Positions 1 through 11,777 of a stretch of 64,000 nt of DNA are shown piece after piece. Where the stretch lies: contig NC_134766.1 of NCBI RefSeq assembly GCF_050436995.1, positions 2,046,001 through 2,110,000 of the forward strand. The letters are read 5' to 3'. The translations under genes and the position numbers were made by a program. How positions within the stretch are numbered: position 1 is the stretch's first letter; each line of letters begins with the position of its first letter. The notes under the pieces are model-generated. The model was not told the origin of the DNA. It searched no databases and was given only the letters and a program-made list of their open reading frames with translations. The DNA comes from Anticarsia gemmatalis. Taxonomy: Eukaryota > Arthropoda > Insecta > Lepidoptera > Erebidae.

Positions 1-182
1 TATTACTACGGCTATGTAATTAGTGTAAGTGTGGTATAAGTTGGTATCTATCACGCAATTGTTCGAGTTTCCAATACATTCGACGGTTCGAACCGTATTG
101 GAAATAAAGATTTCTTATTTTAACGGACAACAAAAACATCGTGGTGAAACCTTTGCATGCCTTCTTTAACACATTTCTTGAG

Positions 183-295
183 GTCATGCAAAGTACCCAA
201 TCCACACTTGGTCAGTGTGGTGGGCTGGAGGCCTATTTCGGGAAACCATTTAAGGAGATCCTTGCCCAGTATTGGGACAGTAATGGGTTAAAAGA
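183..295 (+). repeat. RTE-type LINE 3' tail fragment
   Basis: Diverged copy of a recurring unit that reads 'tgcaaagt-cc-aa-cc-cacttgg-cagcgtggtggactcaaggcc' and closes with a 'cttgcccagca-tgggacaataatgggtta' pattern. Other copies lie near 3662, 18512, 20343 and 20813. The closing part matches the C-terminal coding and 3' end of RTE-like non-LTR elements (CPAVGQ-type reading). Confidence 0.5.
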
Positions 296-325
296 AGGAA
301 GCTATTTACTGAACTAAATAAATTG

Positions 326-412
326 ACAGCCTCTTTGGCGCAGTGGTTAATATGGTCGTCACGCCACTACCAGTGCGTCGGGAGGTCGTAGACTTCCTTG
401 AATAGATCACGC
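326..412 (+). mobile_element. tRNA-derived SINE fragment (family 2)
   Basis: The sequence tttggcgcagtggttaa (pol III A-box type) is followed by 'ggtcg-cacgccactacca-tgcgtcgggaggtcgt'. This is the forward-orientation match of the family-2 SINEs found reversed near 26.2, 55.9, 62.2 and 63.5 kb. Only the 5' part remains. Confidence 0.55.
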
Positions 413-854
413 TGGCCAAGTACCTACAGGCTAGGGACATAGAAAATGTTATTAAACAAAGAGTTATGCGGCTTTAAAATCAATTAAATGCTTCCTACTT
501 TGAATAGTCTCGCCGTTAAAAAAAATGTTTATAGATATTGTGTTTAATTTTCATTGTACCGTATTTCCATTGGATAACAATATAGTTCCTTACGTTTGTT
601 TACCTGTTGAATCGTAACAGACACAGTTAAAGATAGGTAGTTATCTCAGTGCACTAATTAAAATAAATTTTATGATCATATTTTTTACTACTTGCATAAT
701 TAAGCATGCAATCAGACGTTTAAACCGAGTTTATTAATGTTTATTTAAGATTTGAATTAGCCTTGAGATTACAGATTGGGTAACAACACATTGGGTATAA
801 TAAAATCTTATTTTGGCAAAATGTCGTAGATGTATTGCATTAAAAACATACAAG

Positions 855-900
855 CATTCCGTCTCGGGAATCGAACCTGAGATTTCTTCATCAGCAGATA
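855..900 (-). repeat. SINE fragment (family 4 B-box region)
   Basis: The sequence gggaatcgaacctgaga is a reversed tRNA-like B box, as in the family-4 SINEs near 19.4 and 26.9 kb. It sits about 60 bp upstream of the acceptor of gene A's first visible exon. Confidence 0.4.
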
Positions 901-963
901 CATACACTCTTGGGCAGTGAACTTTACCTTATATTTTTTATTTTACTTTTCTTCCTTTTCTAG

Positions 964-3900
964 CATCGTGATTAGTGTAGCACGGTGTTCAGGGAACCTG
1001 GGATTTCCACCAGGGTTCAAGCTTGGAGTAGCTACAGCTTCCTATCAAGTTGAAGGAGCCTGGAATGTCAGTGGTAAGATTGTGATTTTCAATCTCTCAG
1101 GTATTGGAAGGCTTATTCTTAAGCAATATCTCTCGCAAGATGATAATAACATCATATGGAGTAACCGAGAGATAGAAAGTGGTTTCCAACATGAATCTTT
1201 AGCAGTTTAATTATTGCGACTTAAAATGTTCTGTTAAAATATCTCTTTTTACTTACAAACTTAGTTTGGTTTAAGCTTTTATACAAAACCATTTGTTAAT
1301 GGAACACATAATATGGTGGTAAATATATTCCCTTTACCTGACAAAGGGTTAAACTCAAATCATTTATTGCTTACTAAGTTACATAAATATACAAAAAAAT
1401 CTTACATAAGGGTAAACCATTTGATAGTTCACTAGTATTAATCTAAAAGACATTATGTATATGATGTAAATGTATGATGTCATACTTTCATCCAGACAAA
1501 GGTGAGAGCATCTGGGACAGGTTATTGCACACCCAACCATCTCTATCAGCTGACGGCTCCAACGGAGACGTGGCGTGTGACTCCTACCATCTATGGAGAC
1601 GAGACATCGAGATGGCTGTCGAGCTGGGAGTCGATATGTACAGGTGAGCAATGGTCAACCTATGGTTTATAGTCACGAATTATAAAGTTCATTGATTATT
1701 TTATTTGGATATCATTTAATAAAGATGCGACGTTTCGCGTAACTGAAAAATTAATAAAACCACGTTCTCAAGATGTTTCCCATGGCACCACCAATGCCAG
1801 AATTAAGGAAAACAATCCTTTAATTGGCATAAACAGAAGAATAGTCCAGGCCGAAGCAGAAAAATATTAGCGATCAAGCCTTGAAGAAAAATACCTGCGA
1901 CGTTTTTCACTTCATGACTGTGCGTACACCACGTCTTTTTTCCAAGGTTCTCAATATCCTGGCCTCGTCTACTCCCAAGTGGTTTCGCCAACTATGTCAG
2001 TGAGGACGGCAAGAGATATTACAACAACCTGATCGATGGTCTACTGGAGAAAGGCATCGAGCCTGTCGTCACTTTATACCACTGGGATCTCCCGCAGTAT
2101 CTTCAAGATCTTGGTAAGTTAAAACATGGATTACACAACGAGATAACGCGTCGAATTAACACTGTTGGGTACAGCAGCTGTGGTTATAATTTTTACACGA
2201 TACTTACAAATATTGAAATCATCCAAAAATATGTTGTGTATGTATACTCTTTTCAAATTTATCGTTGTTTGTAATAAATGCGTTCGCGACGAAACTTTCG
2301 AACAATTTGTAGATAAATTTCCCTTTTAAAATGAAACATAAAATACACTTTCTATCCGTACAAACAATTCTGACCTTTATGGTCGTAGCTCATTAATCAG
2401 CACTTATTTAGTTAATAATAAAGTCAAACTAAGTCCAAGACCAACGTCTAAACAACTTACTATACCTGCAGATCACTACTTAGCAGATACGCAGATGGTA
2501 CCCAAAATAAAAGATTTTCTAAAAAAACTGATTAAGCCACTATTTGTTTACCTGACATTCAAGGCTACTATAATAAAAACGTCTCGTCGTTTCTCCTCAA
2601 GCACCCAGAAGACATACGAGCACCATCCTAGTTTCCGATTGGCCATTAATCTGCCATTGCCCCCACATCGTAACCTTCGACCTTCGTATAACAATCAGTT
2701 GGACCGCACCCATTCATTCACTCGCTCATCAATCAGAGATCCGTTCAATTAGGAAACTGGATACGGTTGTCTGTTTTATTTTGTGGTTTAATGATAAAAT
2801 CTATAAGTAATTTAGGTTCAAAGCAAGTATTACGTATTTAAGTTTAGGTAGGTACTTTTACTTTCGTTTTAATAAAAAAAATTAAGTGCCGCGCAAAACT
2901 TTCGCACTAATAAACTATTTATGTGTCGCGTTAAACTACTCAAAAATACAAATACCGGACAAAAAATATAAAAAATAGCGTAATACGAATGTCTGTGCAT
3001 TCATAAGCAATGGTTTCTTGCACGAATTAACTTGCCCTGAGCCTAAAGGCACCATTTCCATAGACTTTTATACTCGTAACTATGGCAAAACCGATTAAGC
3101 TGACCCAAAGGTTGTTTGATTAATAAGAATTAACAAGCTAACAGAATAACGTTGACAATTGCCAATAGGCCACGTCAAAGGCCTTCGGGCGGCTTGAACA
3201 ACTTTGACACTAGGTTGATCACTAACCATACGATAAGAAGAAGATTGCCAATAACCATTGAAGTAAACGAAACAAGCAACCAGTTTTACCTACTTCTTCC
3301 AGGTGGTTGGGCAAATCCTCTCATCGTCGACTGGTTTGCCGACTACGCAAGAGTAGCATACACTCTTTTCGGCGACCGCATCAAGACCTGGTTAACCCTC
3401 AACGAGCCCCTGATCATCTGTGATGGGGGTTACAATAAACTGTGGGCTCCATACTTGGATGATTTGAAGGTTGCAGCGTTCCTTTGTAACAAGAACGTGA
3501 TGATGGCTCATGCGAAGGCTTATAGGATGTATGATGAGGAGTTCAGACCTTTGTATCAGGGTAAGGAAGTGGTACGACCTTTTTGAAGTGTGAGAAGAAC
3601 ATATCTTTTTAAGCATTTCCAACGAAATGAGAGTTCTTTAGAACAGTTCTAATAAGTCTTGATGGTATGCAAAGTCCTTAACCTACACTTGGCCAGCGTG
3701 GTGGACTCAAGGCCTAACCCCTCTCTCATTCCGTGAGGAAACCCTTGCCTAGCAGTGAGACAATAATGGGTTAAATTTGTTTATTTTATTTCTTACGAAG
3801 AGACTTATGTATGTTAAGACTAGTTCAGATTGTTATTTTTTTAAAGACACTAGTTATATCAATAGGATCTTAACTGCCAGTTTTAATTGGCATATGTATT

Positions 3901-6703
3901 GTTTTGTAGGGAAGGTATCATTCCCCAACATATTCTTCTGGTTTGAGCCAGAGACACCTGCAGATGCAGAGGCGGCGGTACTTACACGACAAATGTGGGT
4001 AAGTGGGTTTGTGAAATGTGACATTTTAATACAAAACAATGATATAATGTATCTATGATGATTTTTCAGTACAGTATTTAGTATAGTAGACTGTATTCTG
4101 TCTCATACATATGTATTAAGATTATGTTCCTTACAGATTCATTCGAGATAGCATTTTCAACGGCATTTTGTTTTGGCTTAAGCTGGTGTACTAAGTTGTC
4201 AATGTCTTTTCTAGCATGACCGTTACGCACATCCCGTCTTTTCACAAGCTGGAGGTTGGCCACCAGAGCTAGAAAAGGTTCTATTAGCGAACGGTAAAAG
4301 AGAAGGCTACCCTTATCCAAGACTACCTCCTTTCACACAAGAAGAAATTAACTACGTCAAAGGTAAGCATCAGTTTTGTTATAAATCTAGTTTAGGGCTA
4401 GTAAAAAACATAAGAACATAAGATTAAAGAAAATAAACTGCTGTATTTTCTCTGTTATTAATATGTCATGTTGCGTTTGTTTCATAGCAATTTCAATTAA
4501 TCCATCCCCTCTGTTGCCGCCGTCCACCGCTGTATGACCTTTACAAAGATAATTCAGACTAAGAAACCTATAAATCCATAATATCCATTCCTTAGTTTGT
4601 TTAAAACACAAAATCTCATATATAAAATTCTCGCGTCACAGTATTCGTTGCCATACTCCTCCGAAACGGCTTGACCGATTCTCATGAAATTTTGTGAGCA
4701 TATTGAGTAGGTCTGAGAATCGGCCAACATCTATTTTTTATACCCTTGAATGACACTATTTTTTTTTTAAATTTATATGGCAAAATAACGATTGCCGGGT
4801 CAGCTAGTTGAAATCTAAAATTATTTGCTCAGATGCATTGCTCCTTTTTTGCCCAGGAACATACGACTTCTACGCATTGAACCACTATACCACTCGTTTG
4901 GTACGCAGAGTAAAGCCAGGTGAGGCTGGGTCCTGGATCTTCTACGGCTCAGAAGAAATCAACGTGGCTATAGTGAACGATCCATCTTGGACTACTGCTG
5001 TTACTGACTGGTTTGCGGTAAAAATATGGCCTTTAAGTCTGACATAGTTTCTTATCCCTATAACTACCTTACAAACACCTTACTGAATACATTTAACCTT
5101 TGCTACACATATCGTTCACTTGCGACGATAATGTGACATTTCGAAAACCTACATTTTACAGCATAGCATTTTTAAACTTTTGATCGTCGCTGTGCTACAC
5201 TGCGATGGTTGCGTCACTTTCTCTCGTTACTTCGCCATTTTTGGAGTAAAAAATATCGCGTTTTTGTAGAATAAAGAGACACATTGTCGTCGCAAGTGAG
5301 CGATATTCGGTTCGCATTAATCAGCCTAGCCGGACTGCAAAACCTAATATGTGTAGATGAACCCGATCGGCACAAGCCGAACAGGAGAGTCGAGCCGGTT
5401 TTATTGTTCGATAAGTATTGCCGAAGTGATCGTGCCAACCTGAATACGACGTGTTTAGCAATCCTTATTGACAGAGTTAGGCATGGTACACACAAACACA
5501 TACTCGGTTTGGCATTAATCGGACTAGTCGGTCGGCAAAATATATAGATAGTTGTAGGAAACGGTTGTGTCAATTTCTTTGAAGCGTCCATGTGAAATCA
5601 AGGCTTTGTGCTATTTGGCGATACAGTATTCTTAAGGAGTTTTCATTTTTTCAGATAAACCCCACAGGTCTTCGGAAGCAGTTACACTGGATCAATAGCA
5701 CTTATGGAATCAGTGATATTCTCATCACGGAGAATGGTCTACCGACTTTCGAGAAAGACTTGCTTGATGTCAACAGAATTACGTACATTAGAAGTTATTT
5801 GGAACAGGTATGTATAATTCAAAATTATGGTATTAAAAGCTTTGGATAACTCTTACCTGCATGCGTATTGTGTATCCCAGTTGACAAATAATGCATGTCA
5901 ATTTCATAGCCACTTTTTAATACATTGCTGCTCTGTCGTTACGTATTAATGATCATTATTTTAGTAGAAAGGCAATGTACAGAATAATAGGTGTAAAACG
6001 ATTGTCAAATGAATTAAGAAACTACCCTCATGATCATCTGATTCCAAATTAAGTAACGAATAATCAGGCTATACAGATTTATATGCGCTAAAGTTATCAA
6101 AACTCTTTCAGTCCCAATATAAATTTAGTTATTTTTAAATCAACTCCTATTAAGTTTAGTCTTTTTCTTAGATACTGCTCGCCATAAACGATGGTATAAA
6201 CGTAATGGGTTACACGGCGTGGTCGCTCATGGACAACTTTGAATGGCTAGCAGGATATACGTAAGTAAAATTCATAGATTTTGAAATTATTCATACAATC
6301 ATTTTAATTTCCGTCCATCAAGAATTTTAGTTGCATAACGTTTTACTGTACTGTTGCTACTACCAAGTATCTAAAAAATATATATCACCTCGGAAATCCA
6401 ACCTTTAACTACAGTTCTTTATACTAGTCATCCTGAAGTATTTATTATTCCCAAAATAAAATTACCTATAAAAAAGATTTATTACACATTAATATTTATT
6501 ATTACTGTATTTTCAGAGTAAAATACGGATTATACGACGTAGACTTTACTTCACCAAACAGGACTCGAACCCCACGTGAGTCGGCGCGGTACTTCTCCAA
6601 TCTTACTAAAACAAGAACTTTAACTGATGATAATATTTACTATTTAAGAAATGTAACAAAAAACACTAAAGCGCTGAAAACTCTGGCCATAATGGAATGC
6701 TAA
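964..6703 (+). CDS. GH1 beta-glucosidase/myrosinase-like gene A (5' exon missing)
   Basis: Secreted-type glycoside hydrolase family 1 enzyme that should hydrolyse beta-glucosides by a retaining mechanism. Visible exons: 964-1073, 1496-1643, 1947-2113, 3303-3560, 3910-3998, 4215-4362, 4857-5017, 5655-5807, 6172-6260, 6517-6703. All have GT-AG borders and frame-compatible phases, for 1510 coding nt; with a 29-nt first exon like its paralogues the protein would be 512 aa. Motifs seen in order: YQVEG, SISWPRLLP, YHWDLPQ, TLNEP (acid/base Glu), NHYTT, ITENGLP (nucleophile Glu), GYTAWSLMDNFEW, then a NLT/NVT sequon tail. The first visible exon opens after an acceptor (ttttctag) with no ATG; a GTG at 917 is only the upstream intron reading open. 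The last exon is 187 nt against 139 nt in genes B and C, giving a different C-terminus. It could be a beta-glucosidase, a cyanogenic glucosidase or a myrosinase; family assignment is firm, substrate unknown. Confidence 0.9.
3162..3248 (+). mobile_element. 5S-derived SINE, 3' part (gene A intron)
   Basis: The sequence gccacgtcaaaggcc-ttcgggcggcttg...actttgacactaggttga-cactaaccatacgataagaagaag is the 3' body of the 5S-like SINE seen more fully at 51020 and 7490. It lies in the 1.19-kb intron before the 258-nt exon and makes a long open frame run into that exon. Confidence 0.55.
3662..3777 (+). repeat. RTE-type LINE 3' tail fragment (gene A intron)
   Basis: Good copy of the 'gtatgcaaagtcc ... 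cttggccagcgtggtggactcaaggcctaaccc ... cccttgcctagcagtgagacaataatgggtta' unit shared with 18512 and 20343. Confidence 0.55.
4614..4807 (+). mobile_element. Non-autonomous Helitron, family B (gene A intron)
   Basis: Begins A|TC (tctcatatataaaattctcg) and ends gccgggtcagctag|T. The same unit occurs at 46044-46227, about 85-90% alike by eye. The 3' end is only 49 bp from the acceptor of the exon at 4857, so the element supplies much of that intron's 3' portion. Confidence 0.65.
5284..5547 (+). repeat. Unclassified repeat with direct terminal motifs (gene A intron)
   Basis: Contains gatcggcacaagccgaa and a gtcggtttt-ttgtt-gata block that recur in gene C intron 1 (about 35340-35430). A gcattaatc-g-ctag-cgg motif occurs directly repeated at both ends (about 5313 and 5512). 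The open frame here is a by-product. Confidence 0.35.
5866..6015 (+). repeat. Diverged TATCACG-family MITE (gene A intron)
   Basis: Decayed copy (gtgtatcccagttgaca ... attgctgctctg ... aggcaatgtacag ... attgtcaa) of the inverted-repeat element better preserved at 18727, 32797 and 61318. Confidence 0.45.
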
Positions 6704-6818
6704 AGAGTTCACAATCTATGGTGAGAAAGAGATAGGGATAGCTTTTGTATAGCGCTATCCTTTTCTGTCGTTGGAATTTAGATTGTTTTTACGGCGTTTT
6801 TATTTATTTTTAATGTAA

Positions 6819-6824
6819 AATAAA
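6819..6824 (+). terminator. Poly(A) signal of GH1 gene A
   Basis: AATAAA lies 115 bp after the TAA of gene A and is followed by T-rich sequence. It is the nearest canonical signal, which gives a short 3' UTR. Confidence 0.6.
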
Positions 6825-6949
6825 AGCTAAAAATTAAAGCTGCTTTGTTTTATTCAGTGTTTGGTTCAGTAGTTGGACATGAAACTAACAGAGAGACTCA
6901 AATTTCCAACATTTTATACATAACATTTTTATTTATTGACTAGCGGACC

Positions 6950-7129
6950 CGACAGACGTTGTCCTGTCTGCACGTCTTTAATTTGAAAATTTTAAACTTT
7001 TTTTAATAATCTAAACCATTATCAGATCCCTTTGAACACACACAAAAAAATCATCAAAATCGGTCCAGTCGTTTAAGAGAAGTCTAGTGACATACACACT
7101 TACAGAAGAATTATATTTATAAGGATTAG
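6950..7129 (-). mobile_element. Non-autonomous Helitron, family C
   Basis: Reads reversed: ctagcggacccgacagacgt at the left is the 3' end, with CTAG terminus. It also carries the 'aaaatcggtccagtcgttt-ag' block typical of these elements. Related copies lie at 28351 and 33394. Confidence 0.5.
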
Positions 7130-7489
7130 GTTAAAACCCGAATACATCATGCGCTAGAGCTTATTGTGTAACAAAAATATTGTCCCTTCACAATAAACAA
7201 TTATAACCAAACAATACTAAAATTAAATCACGAAAATCTCCCAAACCACTGATTGAAGATCTAACAATTTATATTCAATAAACGTTTATTATATAAGTAA
7301 CTGAAAGGCGTGAAGAAATAAAACCAAGTATGAAACATCACGTCGCATCAAACCAAAGCATTATAATTATCGCTTTCAGACCACCATTCAATGAATTATT
7401 CAATTCCTTAGAACTGGTTTTAGCGTGATACTCACGGATCACGTTGTTGGTGAGCTAAGCTGTTGACAACAATGTTTGGTGTATTATTT

Positions 7490-7743
7490 TATTAGTCGTA
7501 TGCTTAGTGTTCAACCTAGTGTCAAAGTTGTTCCGGCCGCCCGAAGGCCTTTGACATGGCTTATCGACTGTTATCTTAATTGACAACAACCGGGACCGAC
7601 TTTTTACGTACCCTCCGAAGCACGGAGACGCCCAGTTCAAATACTACTAGGCGGACACGCATCAATCGAATGACCGCGCCAAGGTTTGGTTAACCCACAG
7701 ATCATTTACCCGATCGTACACCGATCGGTGAGCGCAACTGGCT
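7490..7743 (-). mobile_element. 5S rRNA-derived SINE, near full length
   Basis: On the minus strand it starts GCCAGTTGCGCT and runs through gatctgtgggttaacc, ttggcgcggtcatt and cgtctccgtgcttcgg, then the shared 3' body ending near 7490. The order GCCA - gatc - ttaa - gcgcggt - gaccgc follows 5S rRNA with its internal pol III promoter. Most complete 5' end of the copies in this window. Confidence 0.6.
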
Positions 7744-7767
7744 ATGGACGCCTTTTGCTTTTGTATG

Positions 7768-7826
7768 TCTATACTAATCGATACTGATGTTATAAAATTA
7801 CAATTTTATAACATTAGTATAGATTA
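7768..7826. repeat. Head-to-head Helitron 5' ends (imperfect palindrome)
   Basis: Tctatactaat ... gttataaaatt is followed, after a two-base loop, by aattttataacattagtatagat. These are two copies of the family-A Helitron 5' end facing each other, with about 17 of 19 outer bases matching. Confidence 0.55.
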
Positions 7827-8045
7827 GTAGTAGAGTTTGTTTGTTTATTTAGTTGAACGCGCTAATCTCAGGAACTTCTGATGCGAATTGAAAAAATATT
7901 TTACTGTTGGACTACCTATTTATTGATAAAGATAAACATAACATTACGCTATGACCATTAGGAGTGGAGTGAAGTAGCAATGAAAAAGGTTTCAAAAACG
8001 GGAAAAGGGGAAAGGAGAACTGTACCCATTAGTGGGACTACATAG
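7827..8045 (+). mobile_element. Diverged family-A Helitron body
   Basis: The gagtttgtttgttta ... gaacgcgctaatctcaggaac ... attacgctatgaccattagga run follows the family-A order, but the gcgggtcagctag terminus is lost. Confidence 0.5.
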
Positions 8046-10142
8046 GTCTATTTTAAAACGGTATATTTTTAAAACCTGTAAATTAGGGATGAGAACAAAA
8101 TTGATAATATCATGCACTCACAAAATGACAAACCGTATCTAAACAAAATTTAATATTTAGTATGTGGTGCGGTTTTAAATCTATACTCATGAAATAATCA
8201 TTTCAGAGACTCTACAGTAGTACATCTTTGCGCTTGTCATTCTTACTGTCCGTAAACCCCATTCAAAATGAATCGTCGCCAATTAAAACGTATCCATTTT
8301 GAATATAGAACAGAACCTTTTTCAAAATTAGAACTCGGACTTTTGAATTTGGAACGTTAAAGTTATAAATGCGTTCCGTGATTGATATATTTTAGACAAT
8401 TGTTTAAAATGACTTTATTGTTTTCGAAATATTTTGTTTGAATTTCAATTTTATGATTAGAGAAAGTGGGGGGAATGTAGGGGGGAAGGGGGGATTAATT
8501 TTGTATTGTTTACTTGTAGACTGAAAGTTATAATGCAATGATGTATTAATACTTTGTTTGAAACTTAATTGTACTGTAATAGAATTATGTAGAGTCCTTG
8601 TCAAATTATTGAATCTTAAAAAAGGTTTTATCTGATAAGGTTCCTTGTAACCATAATCCATATGAATCCTTTTTATACATAGTATCATTAAGTCTAGTTT
8701 CTCTATACTACGGAAAATGTTATACGTATATAGCTTTGGGAAAGAATGCCTAGATGAAAAATGAACGTTTCTAATTAATGCTAAGATGCGAAATTTTGTT
8801 TGTTACTCTTTAAATAAAAACAATCTGATGGACATTCAGGCCATTTAGCATATTTTATATTCATAGATAACTAAGATAACGAAGTATAATTTTAAACATG
8901 GAGTACAGTTTTACGCGGACGACGCAGACAGAAGCTGGTAGTATTAACAAATACGACGAATTAGATGACGAAAGCTTTTATCGATAGCTGTTTAATTGTT
9001 TATTATTCACGTAATAACTACTGGATATAATTAAATTAAATTAAGCATACCTGTAGTTTACAACTTAAATTATTACATGAAATAATTATTTACCCCAAAA
9101 ATCTTTCCACACAGACGAAACAGCAGGCAAAAGCTAGTCTATCTATATTTCTAGTCTATGCTACTTCAATATAAGTAAAGGATAATATCCTTCAAAGATC
9201 AAGCCCTTAACCCTTAGAGAGTATTTGTTCAATAAAATAGGATATTTACAAGAAGGGCCAGATCGTCCTGAACAAATATGATTAACATATTCCATATTAC
9301 TGTATACTGTACACATAGTATTTTAAAATAATCTTATTTGGGTTGAAGGGTGGATAAAAATTGAGTTTAGGGTATTAGGATTTCATGAAGGGTTTTTTGG
9401 GATTTTGAGTACCTATTTTTATAGTTAAGGCGTTTAACTTAAATTCCTTTTTAGCAGTTACAGTTATTAATATATTTTTTAATGTAATTTAGGGAACAAA
9501 ATTAAGGGAAATTTTTAAGGTGAAAAAGTATTTTCTCTGTCACCCTAACAATATTAATGTTATCTGTATTAGTGCAACCGTTTTTACGTGAATAGAAAGC
9601 AGACATACAAACACATTTTAGTTTTTTATATTTGTATAGATGATTAATAAAAAACAACCAAAATCTCCAACCAATGTTATCCTAGCTTTTCGATGGAATG
9701 ATTTCTGTAAAGACTGCATTTTTTATTAACTAGCATTAAAATCATTTATTGGCTTATTCCATGACTGAATACAATTCCTTACTCCTTAAAACATACAGCA
9801 AGGTGGAAACCAAACACACACCTAAAAACCTTCTCAAATTTCAGCTCCATTTCAAGCTCCGTACCTCAAAACTATACATATTGAATGCAAGGCTCGATAT
9901 TTGCGACTTAGTAATTCTGTGTCAATGTCGGATCCCGCAGAATCAATCGGCAGACACACAATGGACGGTCTCTATCTATGTCTACCACGAGTACTGTGTG
10001 CCTATGAGTGGGGTAAAGCTTTAGTGGTAGGGGAAGCTATATTTTGCAGCTTTTCATAAGAACAATATTAGAGCTTTAAGCTACTGGTATTGCTATAATT
10101 TGTTTTTGACGCAAGGTGATGAGGATGTAGAATGTCTTATCC
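8046..10142. other. Gene-free AT-rich stretch
   Basis: No exon pair, RNA gene or clear repeat border recognised. The minus-strand frame at 8404-8688 crosses low-complexity purine-rich DNA (a gggg-rich run near 8470) and has no coding character. Confidence 0.5.
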
Positions 10143-10393
10143 ATACTATTATTATAAATGCGAAATTAACTTTGTCTGTCTGTCTGCTACTCAATTACGC
10201 CTAAACTACTGAACCAATTTGCATGAAATTTGGTATGGAGATATTTTGATACCCGAGAAAGGACATAGGCTATATATATCATCAGGCTACAACCAATAGG
10301 AGCAGAGTACCAGTAATTAATGTTACAAAAACGGGGAAAAATTTCACCCATTCTCTCTTATTGGACGCAAGCGGAGTTGCGCGGGTCAGCTAG
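10143..10393 (+). mobile_element. Non-autonomous Helitron, family A
   Basis: A diverged 5' half (attattataaatgcg) leads to a good 3' half: aggagcagagtaccagta ... cattctctctta ... gcaagcggagttgcgcgggtcagctag|T. The CGCAA/TTGCG hairpin just before the CTAG end is present. Confidence 0.7.
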
Positions 10394-10399
10394 TAGAAA

Positions 10400-10908
10400 A
10401 TTAATAGGCATCAATAATGATCACCTGCTGTAACGGAAAAAAATGAAAACCTTTTTTATCCTGCTAACCGGCATTAAAATTTTCTATGGACTCATTGTTT
10501 ACAGACTAAGGGGCCTGACCAGTATTAGAACACTAATGGGTTAGACGTGCGTTGTTTACATTTTTTTACAGAAAAATAAAATCGTCGCTGTTAAGTGCGT
10601 ATGAATATGAGGTATTGAAACGAATGACAGTATAAAACTACAAGGATTTTGAATAATTCTCATTTATCTCCTTGTCAGCATTGGATGGAATTAAATGATT
10701 TTATGTCTTCAAAAATATCATAATATATTATAGCTTGTACTGCAGCTCAATGCACCAGTCGAGTACACAGATGAGTCGATTAGCAAGTCGGAACGCAAGC
10801 AACGGAACGCATTGAGTGTCTGAGCCGACGAGCTGACGAACTGCTGCCGATGTGCATTTTATAACAACCTCAAATAGCCTGAAATTCAGGTACAAACCAC
10901 CTGGACCA
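10400..10908. other. Intergenic stretch left of the palindrome
   Basis: Includes a GC-richer patch (10745-10860) without a recognisable frame. Nothing assignable. Confidence 0.4.
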
Positions 10909-11415
10909 AGATCCCAGAGCTGCCAGACCTACGTCATTTTAGCAAAGCTGAAACTTTGAGGATTGTTAGTATAAAGGGTCTGTTAAGAGGTATGCACATC
11001 CACTACCTTGAAAGCGGGGCCGTTTCTGAGGTAGCGCGGAGTGAAGGTGCGTAAAAAACGACCCAACCCACGTTATAGTAGCAAAGTTGGTTTTCAGATA
11101 TGTTATTAATGATATTATGTAGAATTAAAATTGACTATTGCCAGACCGTTTCCCGGGGCCATTACTTCTGCCAGACGCCTTAAATGTTATAAAAAAATGA
11201 GGTCAACTACGTCATAGTAGCAAGCCTAAATTTTATATATGTTATTAAAGGTACAATTTTAAGACCCCCTGTATGCGGACAGACCATTCCGCAGGGCCCT
11301 TCGTCCCCTAGACGCCATTAAACTTTCCCTATGAGTGCGAGAGTAAGAGCATTATTCATACACATAAATGAAAAACAATTGAATTAAAAAATAAAAATTG
11401 AAAAATTATTGAATA

Positions 11416-11668
11416 CTAACTGACCCGCGCATCTTTGCTTGCGTCACTTAAGAGAGATAGGTCAAAATGTTACATAAACGGGTTATGTAACATTTTTCAC
11501 TGGTACTCTGCTCCTATTGGTCGTAGCGTGATGATATATAGCTTATAGCTTTTCTCAATAAATAGGCTATCCAACAGTAAAATATTTTTTTATTCGCACC
11601 AGTAGTTCCTGAGATTAGCGCGTTCACACAAACAAACAAACTTCTCAGCTTTATAAAATTAGTATAGA
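11416..11668 (-). mobile_element. Family-A Helitron in the left palindrome arm
   Basis: Reversed copy: 5' end at 11668 (A|TCTATACTAAT on the minus strand). The 3' end at 11416 has TTAG instead of CTAG, and the same change is shared by the mirror copy at 12510-12762. Confidence 0.75.
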
Positions 11669-11777
11669 TTAAAAGTACTTGGAATGTTTAGGAAGATAAG
11701 TAACATTATTTTGGGAATTATTTTAAAAATAGATATGGTTTACACTATTCACAAAAATAATGAAAAAAAAATTGTAG

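Larger units (their letters stand above)
1..963. other. 5' flank / probable intron 1 of GH1 gene A
   Basis: No exon was found here. By comparison with genes B and C, gene A should have a 29-nt coding exon ending in TG before a GT donor, but none of the GT sites in this stretch follows a plausible signal-peptide start. The stretch holds repeat pieces (listed separately). Intron 1 is about 2.1 kb in gene B, so the missing exon probably lies left of the window. Confidence 0.5.

Noticed and set aside
2495..2752. 85-codon ORF inside gene A intron 3
   Set aside because: No splice support, no domain, and it lies in an intron that is free of coding sequence in the paralogues.
3152..3586. Long plus-strand frame entering the GH1 exon
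   Set aside because: Its first 150 nt are 5S-derived SINE and intron; only 3303-3560 is coding, as fixed by the conserved splice borders in all three paralogues.
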